This document shows, piece after piece, positions 1-7,827 of a stretch of 26,926 nt of DNA. The position numbers and the translations under genes are program-made. The notes under the pieces were generated by a model that saw nothing but the letters and a program-made list of their open reading frames with translations, was not told the DNA's origin and did not search any database. Numbering within the stretch: position 1 is the first letter of the stretch; each line of letters begins with the position of its first letter. The DNA comes from Candidatus Bathyarchaeota archaeon (GTDB taxonomy: Archaea; Thermoproteota; Bathyarchaeia; TCS64), in contig WJIV01000261.1 in NCBI GenBank assembly GCA_014730055.1, forward strand, positions 1 to 26,926, in the 5' to 3' direction.

Positions 1-876
1 ATGAACCACGATATAGTCTCCATCGACAATGAGAGCATTGGTTCCTACGAATATCTAATTAAAGAAGAGACTGAGTACACCCAGCTTATTTCAGGAGATA
101 TTAGAAACCTTAAATTATTAGAAAAATCATTGGAAGGCTGCGATGCAGTTGCCCACTTGGCGGCTCTTCCAGGACTAGTTCTATGCAAGAACAAACCCGA
201 GGAAGCGGTCTCTGTAAACATATTTGGTTCATATAATGTATTATCAGCTGCGAGAAACCTGGGAATTAACAGGGTTGTTTTCTGTTCAAGTGCGGCGGTT
301 TATGGAGAACCCAGTAAGCTTCCAGTTACAGAAGATCATGAGCTAAATCCACTAAACTTGTATGGCGTAACGAAACTGGCTGGCGAGAAAATTATGAAAG
401 CCTTCCACCTCAATGAGAATATTGATACAGTAAATCTTAGGTTCGGTAATATCTACGGTGTTGGGCTATATACCCGATGGGACACGGTCATACCGAAATT
501 TGTCAAACAAGCTCTCAACGGAGAGCCATTAACGATATATGGGGATGGAACGGCTAGTAGGGATTTCGTCCACGTAGAAGATATCACTAATGCGATTATA
601 CTAGGAGTGACAAGCAAAAACGTCGGTGGAGAAGATTTTAACGTTGGTGGAGAAACACTGACTATTAATCAAATTGCAAAAATTGTTGAGAGAGAAGTAG
701 AGAAAAAAGTAGGGATTAATGTAAAAACTAAGAATACAATCCCCCGAGAGGGTGAGACTAAGGAATTTAGCTATGACCTTTCTCATATAAGTGATAAACT
801 TGGTTTTAACAACAAGTGGAAAGTAGAAGAAGGGATAAGACAACTAATAAAATACTGGATAGAAACAGAACAGTGA
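1..876 (+). CDS. NAD-dependent epimerase/dehydratase (UDP-glucose 4-epimerase-like), N-terminus cut off
   Basis: This is an extended short-chain dehydrogenase of the nucleotide-sugar epimerase/dehydratase family, a cytoplasmic enzyme that makes activated sugars for surface glycans. The 291 visible residues contain the SSAAVYG motif (96-102), the catalytic Y121-x3-K125 pair, the NLRFGNIYG strand, and YGDGTASRDFVHVED in the substrate-binding half. The usual N-terminal GxxGxxG Rossmann motif is missing. The first codon is an ATG at the window edge and the text begins where family members have the 'DVVSIDN' strand, so about 20-25 residues lie upstream. The stop is followed after 4 bases by the glycosyltransferase start, so the two are probably one operon. 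The exact sugar cannot be told from the sequence. Confidence 0.93.
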   Translation: MNHDIVSIDNESIGSYEYLIKEETEYTQLISGDIRNLKLLEKSLEGCDAVAHLAALPGLVLCKNKPEEAVSVNIFGSYNVLSAARNLGINRVVFCSSAAVYGEPSKLPVTEDHELNPLNLYGVTKLAGEKIMKAFHLNENIDTVNLRFGNIYGVGLYTRWDTVIPKFVKQALNGEPLTIYGDGTASRDFVHVEDITNAIILGVTSKNVGGEDFNVGGETLTINQIAKIVEREVEKKVGINVKTKNTIPREGETKEFSYDLSHISDKLGFNNKWKVEEGIRQLIKYWIETEQ

Positions 877-880
877 AAAT

Positions 881-1543
881 ATGTCTCCAGTGGGCTCTAA
901 ATATGGCTCCTCTCTAATTGTTACAGCCGTGATTCCTGCCTATTTTGAGGAGAATACAATTGAAAGTGTTGTTATGACGACTATGCAATATGTAGACAAG
1001 GTTATAGTTATTGATGATGGAAGCTCGGATAATACGTATGATGTAGCAAAGGAGGCTGGAGCCCGTGTCTTAAGACATCAAGAAAATAAAGGGGTTTTAG
1101 AGGCAATTAAGACTGGTTTCGCTGAAGCGGATGGAGATATAATAGTCACACTGGATGCAGACGGTCAGCACAATCCGGCTGAGATCCCTGCATTAATTAA
1201 ACCCATAATCGATGACGAGGCCGATATAGTAATTGGTGTTCGCCAAAATTTTCCATACTTTAGTGAAAAAGTCCTGACTATGTTGACTAATTTAAAGGTC
1301 GAAATTGATGACGCTAGCTCAGGTTTCCGTGCCATAAAGAAGGAATTTGTCCAAAAAATGCATCTTCATGGTTCTTGTTTGTGTGGGACCTTTATACTTG
1401 AAGGCTTTAGGAGAAATGCCAGAATTAAGGGTGTTCAAATTACAGTTAGAGATAGAGAGGACAAGAGAAGAATTCAAACTAAGCACTTCAAACAGTTCTT
1501 CATTGTAATGTGGGATTTGATACGTTTTACAAAAATTAATTAG
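881..1543 (+). CDS. Family 2 glycosyltransferase (dolichyl-phosphate mannose synthase-like)
   Basis: This is a GT-A fold glycosyltransferase of 220 residues. It has the VIDDGSSDNT nucleotide-binding motif (43-52) and a DxD-type metal site, DADG (92-95), followed by QHNP. This is the DPM-like or polyprenyl-phosphate sugar transferase pattern. No membrane segment is visible, so it probably acts at the inner face of the membrane with a lipid-linked acceptor. It starts 4 bases after the epimerase stop and is followed 38 bases later by APS kinase. The context suggests N-glycan or surface-polysaccharide synthesis; donor and acceptor are unknown. The C-terminus is short, without the GtrA-like membrane domain some relatives carry. 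Confidence 0.92.
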   Translation: MSPVGSKYGSSLIVTAVIPAYFEENTIESVVMTTMQYVDKVIVIDDGSSDNTYDVAKEAGARVLRHQENKGVLEAIKTGFAEADGDIIVTLDADGQHNPAEIPALIKPIIDDEADIVIGVRQNFPYFSEKVLTMLTNLKVEIDDASSGFRAIKKEFVQKMHLHGSCLCGTFILEGFRRNARIKGVQITVRDREDKRRIQTKHFKQFFIVMWDLIRFTKIN

Positions 1544-1581
1544 GCTTAGCGTACCGATACATAGAAGAAAATTGTGATAAT

Positions 1582-2103
1582 ATGAAGGGAGTAACAGTAT
1601 GGTTTACTGGTCTGCCTTGTAGTGGTAAAACAACTATAGCTGATGAATTAGCAGATATCCTAACGAAAAAAGGATTGAATGTAGAACGATTGGATGGTGA
1701 CATCGTAAGAAAAGATCTGACTAATGATCTGGGATTCAGTAAAAAAGATCGTGATGAGAACATTCGAAGAGTGACTTTTGTAGCAAAACTGCTGACCAGA
1801 AATAACGTTATTGTGCTAGCTACGTTTGTTTCCCCCTATTCTAAAAGAAGGAAAAAGACGCGAATAGAGATTGGCGAATTTCTCGAGGTTTATGTCAAAT
1901 GCCCTGTTGAGGAATGTATTAAGAGGGACGTGAAAGGTATGTACGAGAAGGCTTTGAGGGGGGAGGTTACAGGATTTACTGGAGTTGATGATCCTTATGA
2001 GGAACCAATAAACCCTGATCTAGTTCTAGAGACCCATAAAGAGAGCGTAGAAGAATCTGTGAATAAGGTTTTGTCACTAATGGAAGGGAATGGTTACTTG
2101 TAA
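1582..2103 (+). CDS. cysC: Adenylylsulfate (APS) kinase
   Basis: This 173-residue P-loop kinase phosphorylates adenylylsulfate to PAPS, the sulfate donor for sulfotransferases. Walker A is GLPCSGKTT (10-18). The family blocks DLGFSKKDRDENIRR, the serine-containing SPY motif near residue 84, and GFTGVDDPYEEP are all present, and the length is normal. The ATG at 1582 is placed just before the first beta strand, as usual. No ATP sulfurylase or PAPS reductase is visible nearby. Sitting beside sugar genes, it may supply PAPS for sulfated surface glycans rather than for assimilation; that is inference. It is convergent with the following minus-strand gene. Confidence 0.93.
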   Translation: MKGVTVWFTGLPCSGKTTIADELADILTKKGLNVERLDGDIVRKDLTNDLGFSKKDRDENIRRVTFVAKLLTRNNVIVLATFVSPYSKRRKKTRIEIGEFLEVYVKCPVEECIKRDVKGMYEKALRGEVTGFTGVDDPYEEPINPDLVLETHKESVEESVNKVLSLMEGNGYL

Positions 2104-2140
2104 CCTATAAAAAATTTTTGAGAAAAAAATCTTGAAAATT

Positions 2141-2371
2141 TCAGTCTACAACGATCATAGTTAAGGTTGATCTTACGTGATTCAGACGTCTTATCTTAGT
2201 CGTTATCACGTCTTTAAGCTGCTGCATAGTTTCAGCCTCAAGTCTAACAACGAAGTCGTATACGCCGTAAACTCCGTAAACATCCTTTACTTCGGATATT
2301 TCATTTAGCTCTTCCTCAACAGCTGTTCCTTCGCCCAGATCTGTATTTATGAGTACGAAAGCAATGCTCAA
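2141..2371 (-). CDS. Stand-alone Lrp/AsnC effector-binding (RAM) domain protein
   Basis: This 76-residue protein matches the C-terminal RAM/AsnC_trans_reg domain of Lrp-family regulators but has no helix-turn-helix. The AFVLINTDLGEG opening, the YGVYDFVVRLEA centre and the IRRLNHVRSTLTMIVV end are typical of archaeal stand-alone versions, which form ring-like oligomers that bind amino acids or similar small ligands. The only suitable start is TTG at 2371; the protein would lose its first strand with any later ATG. It is divergent from the thiolase gene and shares a 199-base intergenic region with it. It may act as a ligand sensor that partners with a full Lrp protein. Target unknown. Confidence 0.9.
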   Translation of the reverse strand: MSIAFVLINTDLGEGTAVEEELNEISEVKDVYGVYGVYDFVVRLEAETMQQLKDVITTKIRRLNHVRSTLTMIVVD

Positions 2372-2500
2372 TCCTTACACCCAATTGAAAAGATAAGTAA
2401 CAATTATTAACATTTTCCAAGGAATAAATTGATAAAACATTATTCTATATATTAAAAAGTACTTTTTTTTATATTTTTGCTTTATTTAGAAAAGATATCC

Positions 2501-2530
2501 TTCGACATTTGACGAAAGTTTATTCGTCAA
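2501..2530. promoter_or_regulatory. Inverted-repeat operator upstream of the thiolase promoter
   Basis: A perfect 8-base inverted repeat has arms TTGACGAA (2509-2516) and TTCGTCAA (2523-2530) separated by 6 bases. A third, imperfect half site, TTCGAC, lies at 2501-2506. The right arm abuts the TATA-like box, in the BRE position. A repressor binding here would block TBP/TFB. Its regulator is not identifiable in the window. TetR-type FadR regulators of archaeal fatty-acid genes are a known precedent for control of such modules. Confidence 0.6.
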
Positions 2531-2540
2531 AATATTTAAT
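2531..2540 (+). promoter_or_regulatory. TATA-like box for thiolase-DUF35 operon
   Basis: The sequence AATATTTAAT is centred 35 bases before the TTG start. An archaeal start site about 25 bases downstream would give a leader of roughly 10 bases. No Shine-Dalgarno sequence precedes the TTG. Confidence 0.5.
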
Positions 2541-2570
2541 ATGCCCTAACACTGAAGCGATCTTGTAACA

Positions 2571-3809
2571 TTGTCCCTGAAAAGTAAGGTAGCGATTATT
2601 GGAACTGGAATGACGAGATTCCATCATAAGGAACATGATGATAAACAAAGTAGAGAATTATTTGTAGAAGCTTCTATAGAAGCTGCTGAGTCGGTGGATA
2701 ACGGATTCAACTTTAGTGAACTTGATGCACTATACTTGGGTTATTTTTCAAGTGATATGTTTGAGAAACAGGCTCATACATCAGCTTTAATGGCTGACTG
2801 GCTTGGGATCAACCCTAAACCAACAGCAAGAATAGAGACTGCATGTGCTAGTAGTGGTGTCGCAATAAATATGGGAGTCATGGGAATAGCTTCGGGTCTA
2901 TACGACGTTATACTTGTCGGAGGCGTTGAAAAGATGAGGACTCTCAATACAGGGGAGGTAACAGACACATTGGCTATGGCAGCTGACGCAAACTATGAGG
3001 TTGGTTCTGGATTTACTTTTCCCGGATTATATGCAGCTATGGCCTCCGCACATTTCAAAGAATATGGATCAAGCTGGGAAGAACTAGCTCATATAGCTAT
3101 TAAAAACCATGACAATGGCTCATTAAATTCCAAGGCGCAATATCAAGACACTATTATGGACATAGCTAAAAAACTAGGTGAAAGAAAGGGTATGAGTTTC
3201 AGTGATGAATTAGATTTCTTGAATTCCTCACTGAACCCGATGATAGCTTCTCCATTAAAGTTGTTCGATTGCTGTCCTATAAGTGATGGAGCCGCAGTTG
3301 TTATTTTATCTTCTATGGAAAAAGCTAAAGAATTTACTAATTCCCCTGTTCAGATACTAGGGTTAGGACAAGCGTCTGATACAATGGCGCTACATGATAG
3401 GGAGGATTTAACTTCCTTAAAAGCAACTAAAATCGCTTCTAGAAAAGCATATGACATGGCAGGGATTAATCCTGAAAAGATAAGTTTCGCATGTGTTCAT
3501 GACTGCTTTACGAATGCAGAGATGATAGCAACTGAGGACCTAGGATTCTTCAAAAAAGGTAAGGGGGGTAAAGCAGCTGTTGAAGGCAGGACAAGTTTGA
3601 ATGGTGATATACCTATCAATACTGACGGAGGTTTAAAAGCAAAAGGGCATCCGGTTGGTGCGACAGGAGCAGCGATGGTCTATGAGGTATTTAAACAATT
3701 AAGAGGAGAAGCAGGGAAGCATCAATTGGATAATCCAGAGATAGGTTTAACACATAACGTGGGAGCTGCTGGAGCTACTGTAAGTGTTCAACTTTATGGG
3801 AGGACATAA
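2571..3809 (+). CDS. Thiolase (acetyl-CoA C-acyltransferase, SCP-x/archaeal type)
   Basis: This 412-residue thiolase would cleave 3-ketoacyl-CoA with CoA, or condense acyl-CoAs in the reverse direction. The nucleophilic cysteine is in ETACASSG (Cys92). H310 lies in VHDCF and H360 in GGLKAKGHPVGATG. The usual C-terminal catalytic CxG is replaced by HNVGAAGAT, as in archaeal thiolases that work with a DUF35 protein. The start is TTG at 2571: an in-frame stop lies at 2553-2555 with no ATG or GTG between, and the next ATG (Met14) would remove the first beta strand. The DUF35 partner starts 1 base after the stop. In archaea similar pairs join HMG-CoA synthase in the mevalonate pathway, but no HMG-CoA synthase is here; the neighbours point to beta-oxidation. 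Confidence 0.93.
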   Translation: MSLKSKVAIIGTGMTRFHHKEHDDKQSRELFVEASIEAAESVDNGFNFSELDALYLGYFSSDMFEKQAHTSALMADWLGINPKPTARIETACASSGVAINMGVMGIASGLYDVILVGGVEKMRTLNTGEVTDTLAMAADANYEVGSGFTFPGLYAAMASAHFKEYGSSWEELAHIAIKNHDNGSLNSKAQYQDTIMDIAKKLGERKGMSFSDELDFLNSSLNPMIASPLKLFDCCPISDGAAVVILSSMEKAKEFTNSPVQILGLGQASDTMALHDREDLTSLKATKIASRKAYDMAGINPEKISFACVHDCFTNAEMIATEDLGFFKKGKGGKAAVEGRTSLNGDIPINTDGGLKAKGHPVGATGAAMVYEVFKQLRGEAGKHQLDNPEIGLTHNVGAAGATVSVQLYGRT

Positions 3810-3810
3810 A

Positions 3811-4179
3811 ATGAGTGAATTTACTGTAAGGCATTTCAAAGATTTGTTGCATCATGAGACTTTACAGGGATCAAAATGTGATAATTGTGGTAACCTAATG
3901 CTTCCTCCGAGAATCATCTGTAATAAATGTGGAAACATGAAGCTGAGGCCACACGATTATGAAAAGCAGGGAAAAATTAGGGCTTTATCTAAAATCTATG
4001 TACCTCTAACAAAGTTCCAAGAAAAATGCCCTTATACTGTTGGTATTGTCGAACTTGTTGAGGGGCCCATGATAAGTGGTTTAATATTGGAAGACCGAAA
4101 AGTTGAGGTGGGCTCTAAGGTAGAAGCTGTCTTTATAAAAGAGGAGGAAAGGTCAACTCTAGCATTTAGGCCTATTTAG
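3811..4179 (+). CDS. DUF35 zinc-ribbon/OB-fold protein, thiolase partner
   Basis: This 122-residue protein has an N-terminal rubredoxin-like zinc ribbon, CDNC and CNKC (Cys23, 26, 37, 40), followed by an OB-fold with the GPMISGLILE strand. DUF35 proteins bind archaeal thiolases and, in the known HMG-CoA synthase complex, form a shared CoA-binding channel. An ATG-less extension back to 3784 is possible but would overlap the thiolase. I chose the ATG at 3811 because a GGGAGG Shine-Dalgarno sequence (3798-3803) sits 7 bases upstream, inside the thiolase end. The gene is therefore co-transcribed and probably translationally coupled to thiolase. Its stop abuts the stop of the convergent HAD/ECH gene with no gap. 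Confidence 0.93.
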   Translation: MSEFTVRHFKDLLHHETLQGSKCDNCGNLMLPPRIICNKCGNMKLRPHDYEKQGKIRALSKIYVPLTKFQEKCPYTVGIVELVEGPMISGLILEDRKVEVGSKVEAVFIKEEERSTLAFRPI

Positions 4180-5997
4180 TTATTCTCCCTTAAATTCAGG
4201 TTTCCTTTTCTCATTGAAGGCTTTTATACCCTCAACGAGGTCCTCATAATTCCAAAGACTTGCGAACAATTCTTTTTCCAAATCTAAGACATCTCCTAAT
4301 ATAGGATCAACATTTGATATTCTTTTGATATTAGCTATGCTCTTTGGTGGTCCTTCTACCAACTTTTTAACGAATTCGGAAACCTTTTTCTCAAAGACCT
4401 CATCTGGATAGACCTCAGTCAATAATCCTGAAGCCTTAGCTTCCTCAGCCTTTATCCTTCTCCCCGTAATTAACATGTCTTTTGCTAGGGTGGGACCAAC
4501 TAATTTTGTAAGCATATAAGATCCACCCCATCCAGGGATAAGGCCCAAGTTAACCTCGGGTTGACTGAACTGGGATTTTTCTGAGGCAAGCCTAAAGTCA
4601 CAGTATAGTATTAGTTCATTTCCACCACCCAGGCAATATCCATCAATCGCAGCTACAACGGGTTTAGGGATTTCCAAGATCTTCTTAAAAACTCTATGTC
4701 CGGTCTCAGGTATCTTCAAGGCATCAGAGTAGTCCATATCAAGAAAACCACTAATATCCGCTCCTGCACTGAAAGCCCTACCACCTGTACCCTTTAATAC
4801 TATACATCGGATCTCATTATCTTTCCAAGCACTATCAAAGGCATCCTCAATTTTTTCCATCATATCAATTGTTAGACTGTTTAGTTTACTGGGCCGATTA
4901 ATTGTAATAGTCAATACTTTTTCTTTCGTCTCAGTTAATATTGGCTCAACTGGGCCCAAACCTTTCTCTTTCATCTCAAAGGGACCCTCCGGGAGATTTG
5001 CTCCAAGTCTCAAAGCCGTGTCTACATCCTCTTTTCCAGCTATACCCTCTGAGACCACTTTTTCAGCCTCTTCTACGAAGGGTTCAAGTAAGAGCGTAAC
5101 ATCGAAGCCCTTTGATTGTTCCTCGGTGACTTTTGGTCTTTCATCATAGTTGTAAAACCCCTCACCGGTCTTTCTACCAAGCTTATTTTCCTCATATAAT
5201 TTTTTAATATGCTTATCTGGGGAGTATTCATCGCCCATTTTTTCTTCAAAGACCCTCAGGATATGATAAACCGTATCTATGCCTATTAGATCACTGAGCA
5301 TAAAAGGGCCTAATGGCATACCGGCTTTGTGTTGCATTGCTGCGTCTATCTGTTCTTTTGAGTAATCATTAAGTAGTTTTGAAGCCTCGTTTAGATAGTA
5401 AATCAGAATTCTATTTACTATAAACCCTGGTGAATCTTTTTTAACCCAGACTGGGGTCTTACCCATTGCTTCAGCAACGTTCATCACCTTTTTAACGGTC
5501 TTATTATTGGTCATATCGCCTTGATTAATCTCCACCAGCTTCATGATTGCTGGAGGGTTGAAGAAATGCATTCCAACAAACCTTTCAGGATTAGATACAA
5601 CACTGGAGATCTCGCTTATGCTAAGACTGCTCGTATTTGTTGCCAGAATTGCATCTCTTGGAGCTATTGAGTCAACCTCACTCCAAACCTCCTTCTTAAG
5701 CTCCAGCTTTTCAGGTATTGCTTCTATGATTAGATCCGCGTCACTAACAGCATCATCAAGATCTACAGTATAACTAATGCGATGAATGGTTTCCTCCATA
5801 TCTCCCTTCTTGAGTCTTCCCCGTTCTACCAGTTTACCAAGGCTACCCTCTATACCTTTTCTCCCACTATCAAGATACTCTTCTGAGATATCCCTAAGAG
5901 AAACCTGGTACCCTGCCATTGCAGCTAACTGGGCTATTCCATGCCCCATTATTCCAGCGCCCAGTACCGCTACTTTTTCAATTTCCTCGTATTTCAT
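4180..5997 (-). CDS. 3-Hydroxyacyl-CoA dehydrogenase / enoyl-CoA hydratase fusion
   Basis: This 605-residue bifunctional enzyme has the archaeal domain order. The dehydrogenase (about 1-350) has Rossmann motif GAGIMG (13-18), Ser123, catalytic His144 in GMHFFNPP, Glu156 and Asn194, followed by two C-terminal HAD domains. The enoyl-CoA hydratase (about 355-605) has the oxyanion segment FSAGADIS and both catalytic glutamates: Glu461 in GGGNEL and Glu481 in QPEVNLGLIPGWGG. It would hydrate enoyl-CoA and oxidise the 3-hydroxyacyl-CoA with NAD. The same architecture serves as crotonyl-CoA hydratase/3-hydroxybutyryl-CoA dehydrogenase in archaeal carbon-fixation cycles, so the physiological direction is open. 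It is convergent with thiolase-DUF35 and divergent from etfB. An AGAGG lies directly before the ATG. Confidence 0.95.
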   Translation of the reverse strand: MKYEEIEKVAVLGAGIMGHGIAQLAAMAGYQVSLRDISEEYLDSGRKGIEGSLGKLVERGRLKKGDMEETIHRISYTVDLDDAVSDADLIIEAIPEKLELKKEVWSEVDSIAPRDAILATNTSSLSISEISSVVSNPERFVGMHFFNPPAIMKLVEINQGDMTNNKTVKKVMNVAEAMGKTPVWVKKDSPGFIVNRILIYYLNEASKLLNDYSKEQIDAAMQHKAGMPLGPFMLSDLIGIDTVYHILRVFEEKMGDEYSPDKHIKKLYEENKLGRKTGEGFYNYDERPKVTEEQSKGFDVTLLLEPFVEEAEKVVSEGIAGKEDVDTALRLGANLPEGPFEMKEKGLGPVEPILTETKEKVLTITINRPSKLNSLTIDMMEKIEDAFDSAWKDNEIRCIVLKGTGGRAFSAGADISGFLDMDYSDALKIPETGHRVFKKILEIPKPVVAAIDGYCLGGGNELILYCDFRLASEKSQFSQPEVNLGLIPGWGGSYMLTKLVGPTLAKDMLITGRRIKAEEAKASGLLTEVYPDEVFEKKVSEFVKKLVEGPPKSIANIKRISNVDPILGDVLDLEKELFASLWNYEDLVEGIKAFNEKRKPEFKGE

Positions 5998-6091
5998 CCT
6001 CTTTCAACTGGTTTTACATCATCTGAGATTATAACGTTTTTTGGGAGAAAAACTAAATTACCAGAACACTAAAATTGGCGCAGGGAAATAT

Positions 6092-6871
6092 ATGAAGCAG
6101 ATCGTTTTACTTAAAGTCATCCCTGATTTACCTGAGATCAAAATTGATAGGGAGACTAGGAAGCCAATTTTCGAAGGTGTGAAGCATAAGATTAGTGAGG
6201 TGGATAAAAGAGCTTTAGAGGCAGCAATAAGACTGAAGGAGAAGGTTGGAGGAGAGGTTCTAGCTCTTTCTATGGGAGATGATAAAACCCGAACAGCGCT
6301 CTTAGAGGCTCTTGCAATGGGAGCGGACAAGATTTACATTATCAATGATCCTAAACTACAGGATCTGGATCCTAACGCTACAAGCATCGTCCTTCAAAAG
6401 GGAATAGAAGCCATAGGTGACTTCGATCTGATTCTAACTGGCGAGATGAGTCTTGATAAGATGAATAGTCAGATAGGTCCGCGTATAGCCGAGTTACTGG
6501 ATCTAGATCAAGTTACGTACACAAAAAACTTAGAACATGATGGAGAACTTAGAGCGGTAAGAGAACTAGAGTACGTAGATGAGGTTGTAAGGGTACGACT
6601 ACCTGCTCTAATTAGTGTAGTAAGAGAGATAAATGAGCCTAGGATCCCAGGACTAATGCAAATAATGAAAGCTAAAAAGAAGGCACAAATAACCTGGGAA
6701 GCAAAGGATCTTGATATTGATCCATTGGAGATTAAAAAACAGTCTTATGTTGAAGTCTTGAACCTGGCTGCTCCAGAAATTGATAGGAAGCAAGTTGTAA
6801 TTGAAGCAGACACATTGGAAGAAGCAGTACTCAAGCTTGTTAATAATCTTAGAGAAGAGGGGGTAATATAA
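6092..6871 (+). CDS. etfB: Electron transfer flavoprotein beta subunit
   Basis: This 259-residue EtfB binds AMP (or FAD in bifurcating forms) and pairs with EtfA to carry electrons from acyl-CoA dehydrogenases. The ISEVDKRALEAAIRLKE helix, the SMGDD strand, the ILTGEMSLD loop and the signature VRLPALISVVREINEPRIPG are visible, followed by the MKAKKK segment. An in-frame TTG at 6041 would add 17 residues; I chose the ATG at 6092 because family members begin with this MKxIVLxKxxPD strand. It is divergent from the HAD/ECH gene across 94 bases and overlaps etfA by one base. Bifurcating and ordinary ETF cannot be separated from the sequence by eye. Confidence 0.94.
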   Translation: MKQIVLLKVIPDLPEIKIDRETRKPIFEGVKHKISEVDKRALEAAIRLKEKVGGEVLALSMGDDKTRTALLEALAMGADKIYIINDPKLQDLDPNATSIVLQKGIEAIGDFDLILTGEMSLDKMNSQIGPRIAELLDLDQVTYTKNLEHDGELRAVRELEYVDEVVRVRLPALISVVREINEPRIPGLMQIMKAKKKAQITWEAKDLDIDPLEIKKQSYVEVLNLAAPEIDRKQVVIEADTLEEAVLKLVNNLREEGVI

Positions 6872-7794
6872 TGAGTATACTTATTTTTTCGGATGATTTA
6901 GATTTGTCTTTACAGTTAATCAGTAAAGCCCGTGAACTTGTTCTTGAAGATGATCAAAAGGTCTATGCAATCGGGAAAAATAATCCTGAGGACTATTTCA
7001 GTCAAGGGGCAGACTTTGTTCTCAAGGTCGACGTAGATGAATTTAACCTTATAGAGACTAGGGATATTCTAAAGGAAGCAATAGAGAAATCACAAGCAGA
7101 TTTAGTGATATTAGGTGCTACTAGATTTGGTAAAGAACTAGCTCCCAGAGTAGCAGCAAGTCTTGGTGTTGGCTGTATGTCTGAGTGTATTGATATTTTC
7201 ATGGAAGAAGGTAAGGTAACAGTGCAGAGGTTCACGTATGGTGGTTCAATAATATCCCGAGAGCATTGTACAAGTATACCAAGTTTGATTACTGTTCCAC
7301 CAAACACATTTGAAAAACACGAAGCATCCGATAGAAAGGGACAATTAATAGAATTAAGCTATAAACCATCTGGGACCGAAACTGAAGTTATAGAGCGACG
7401 GGATAAAGCTAAGAGTGAAGTTGACTTAGAGAACGCTGACATAATTATATCAGCTGGGCGTGGTTTCAGGGATAAAGAAGATTTAAAGATTCTAGAAAAA
7501 CTATCTGAGGTATTGGGTGCACAGATTGGATGTAGCAGACCAATTAGCGCAGATCTAGGCTGGATGGATGATTGGGTTGGAATAAGTGGACGTAAAGTTA
7601 AACCATCACTGTATATAGCTTGTGGAATTAGTGGAACCATACAGCATATAGCAGGTATTCGAGACAGCAAGATTATTGTCTCAATAAACAAAGAAGAGGG
7701 AGCAGGTATACATAGAATTAGCGATTACAGCATTGTGGGAGATATCTATGAAGTCCTTCCAGCTTTATTGAGGGCATTGAATAAAGAAGTTTAA
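6871..7794 (+). CDS. etfA: Electron transfer flavoprotein alpha subunit
   Basis: This 307-residue EtfA has an N-terminal alpha/beta domain (about 1-160) and a C-terminal FAD domain. The FAD motif is visible as SAGRGFRDKEDL (194-205), CSRPISADLGW, GISGRKV (237-243, where many members have GQTGK) and ACGISGTIQH (250-259), followed by DSKIIVSINK. The loop after SINK reads EEGAGIHRISDY instead of the common PxAPIFxxADY, a modest deviation. The ATG overlaps the etfB stop (TAATG) behind a GAGGGGG stretch, so the subunits are translationally coupled. Neither an acyl-CoA dehydrogenase nor an ETF:quinone oxidoreductase is nearby. The stop runs straight into six T. Confidence 0.94.
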   Translation: MSILIFSDDLDLSLQLISKARELVLEDDQKVYAIGKNNPEDYFSQGADFVLKVDVDEFNLIETRDILKEAIEKSQADLVILGATRFGKELAPRVAASLGVGCMSECIDIFMEEGKVTVQRFTYGGSIISREHCTSIPSLITVPPNTFEKHEASDRKGQLIELSYKPSGTETEVIERRDKAKSEVDLENADIIISAGRGFRDKEDLKILEKLSEVLGAQIGCSRPISADLGWMDDWVGISGRKVKPSLYIACGISGTIQHIAGIRDSKIIVSINKEEGAGIHRISDYSIVGDIYEVLPALLRALNKEV

Positions 7795-7800
7795 TTTTTT
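7795..7800 (+). terminator. Possible U-tract terminator after etfA
   Basis: Six T follow the etfA stop directly, as in archaeal U-rich termination. There is no hairpin. The next gene starts 28 bases on without a clear TATA box, so some read-through is possible. Confidence 0.3.
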
Positions 7801-7827
7801 ATCTACCAAAACTTTTCCTAATATGAA

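Noticed and set aside
7002..7307. Minus-strand 101-residue frame opposite etfA
   Set aside because: It is antisense to a clearly real gene with intact FAD motifs; the product looks random.
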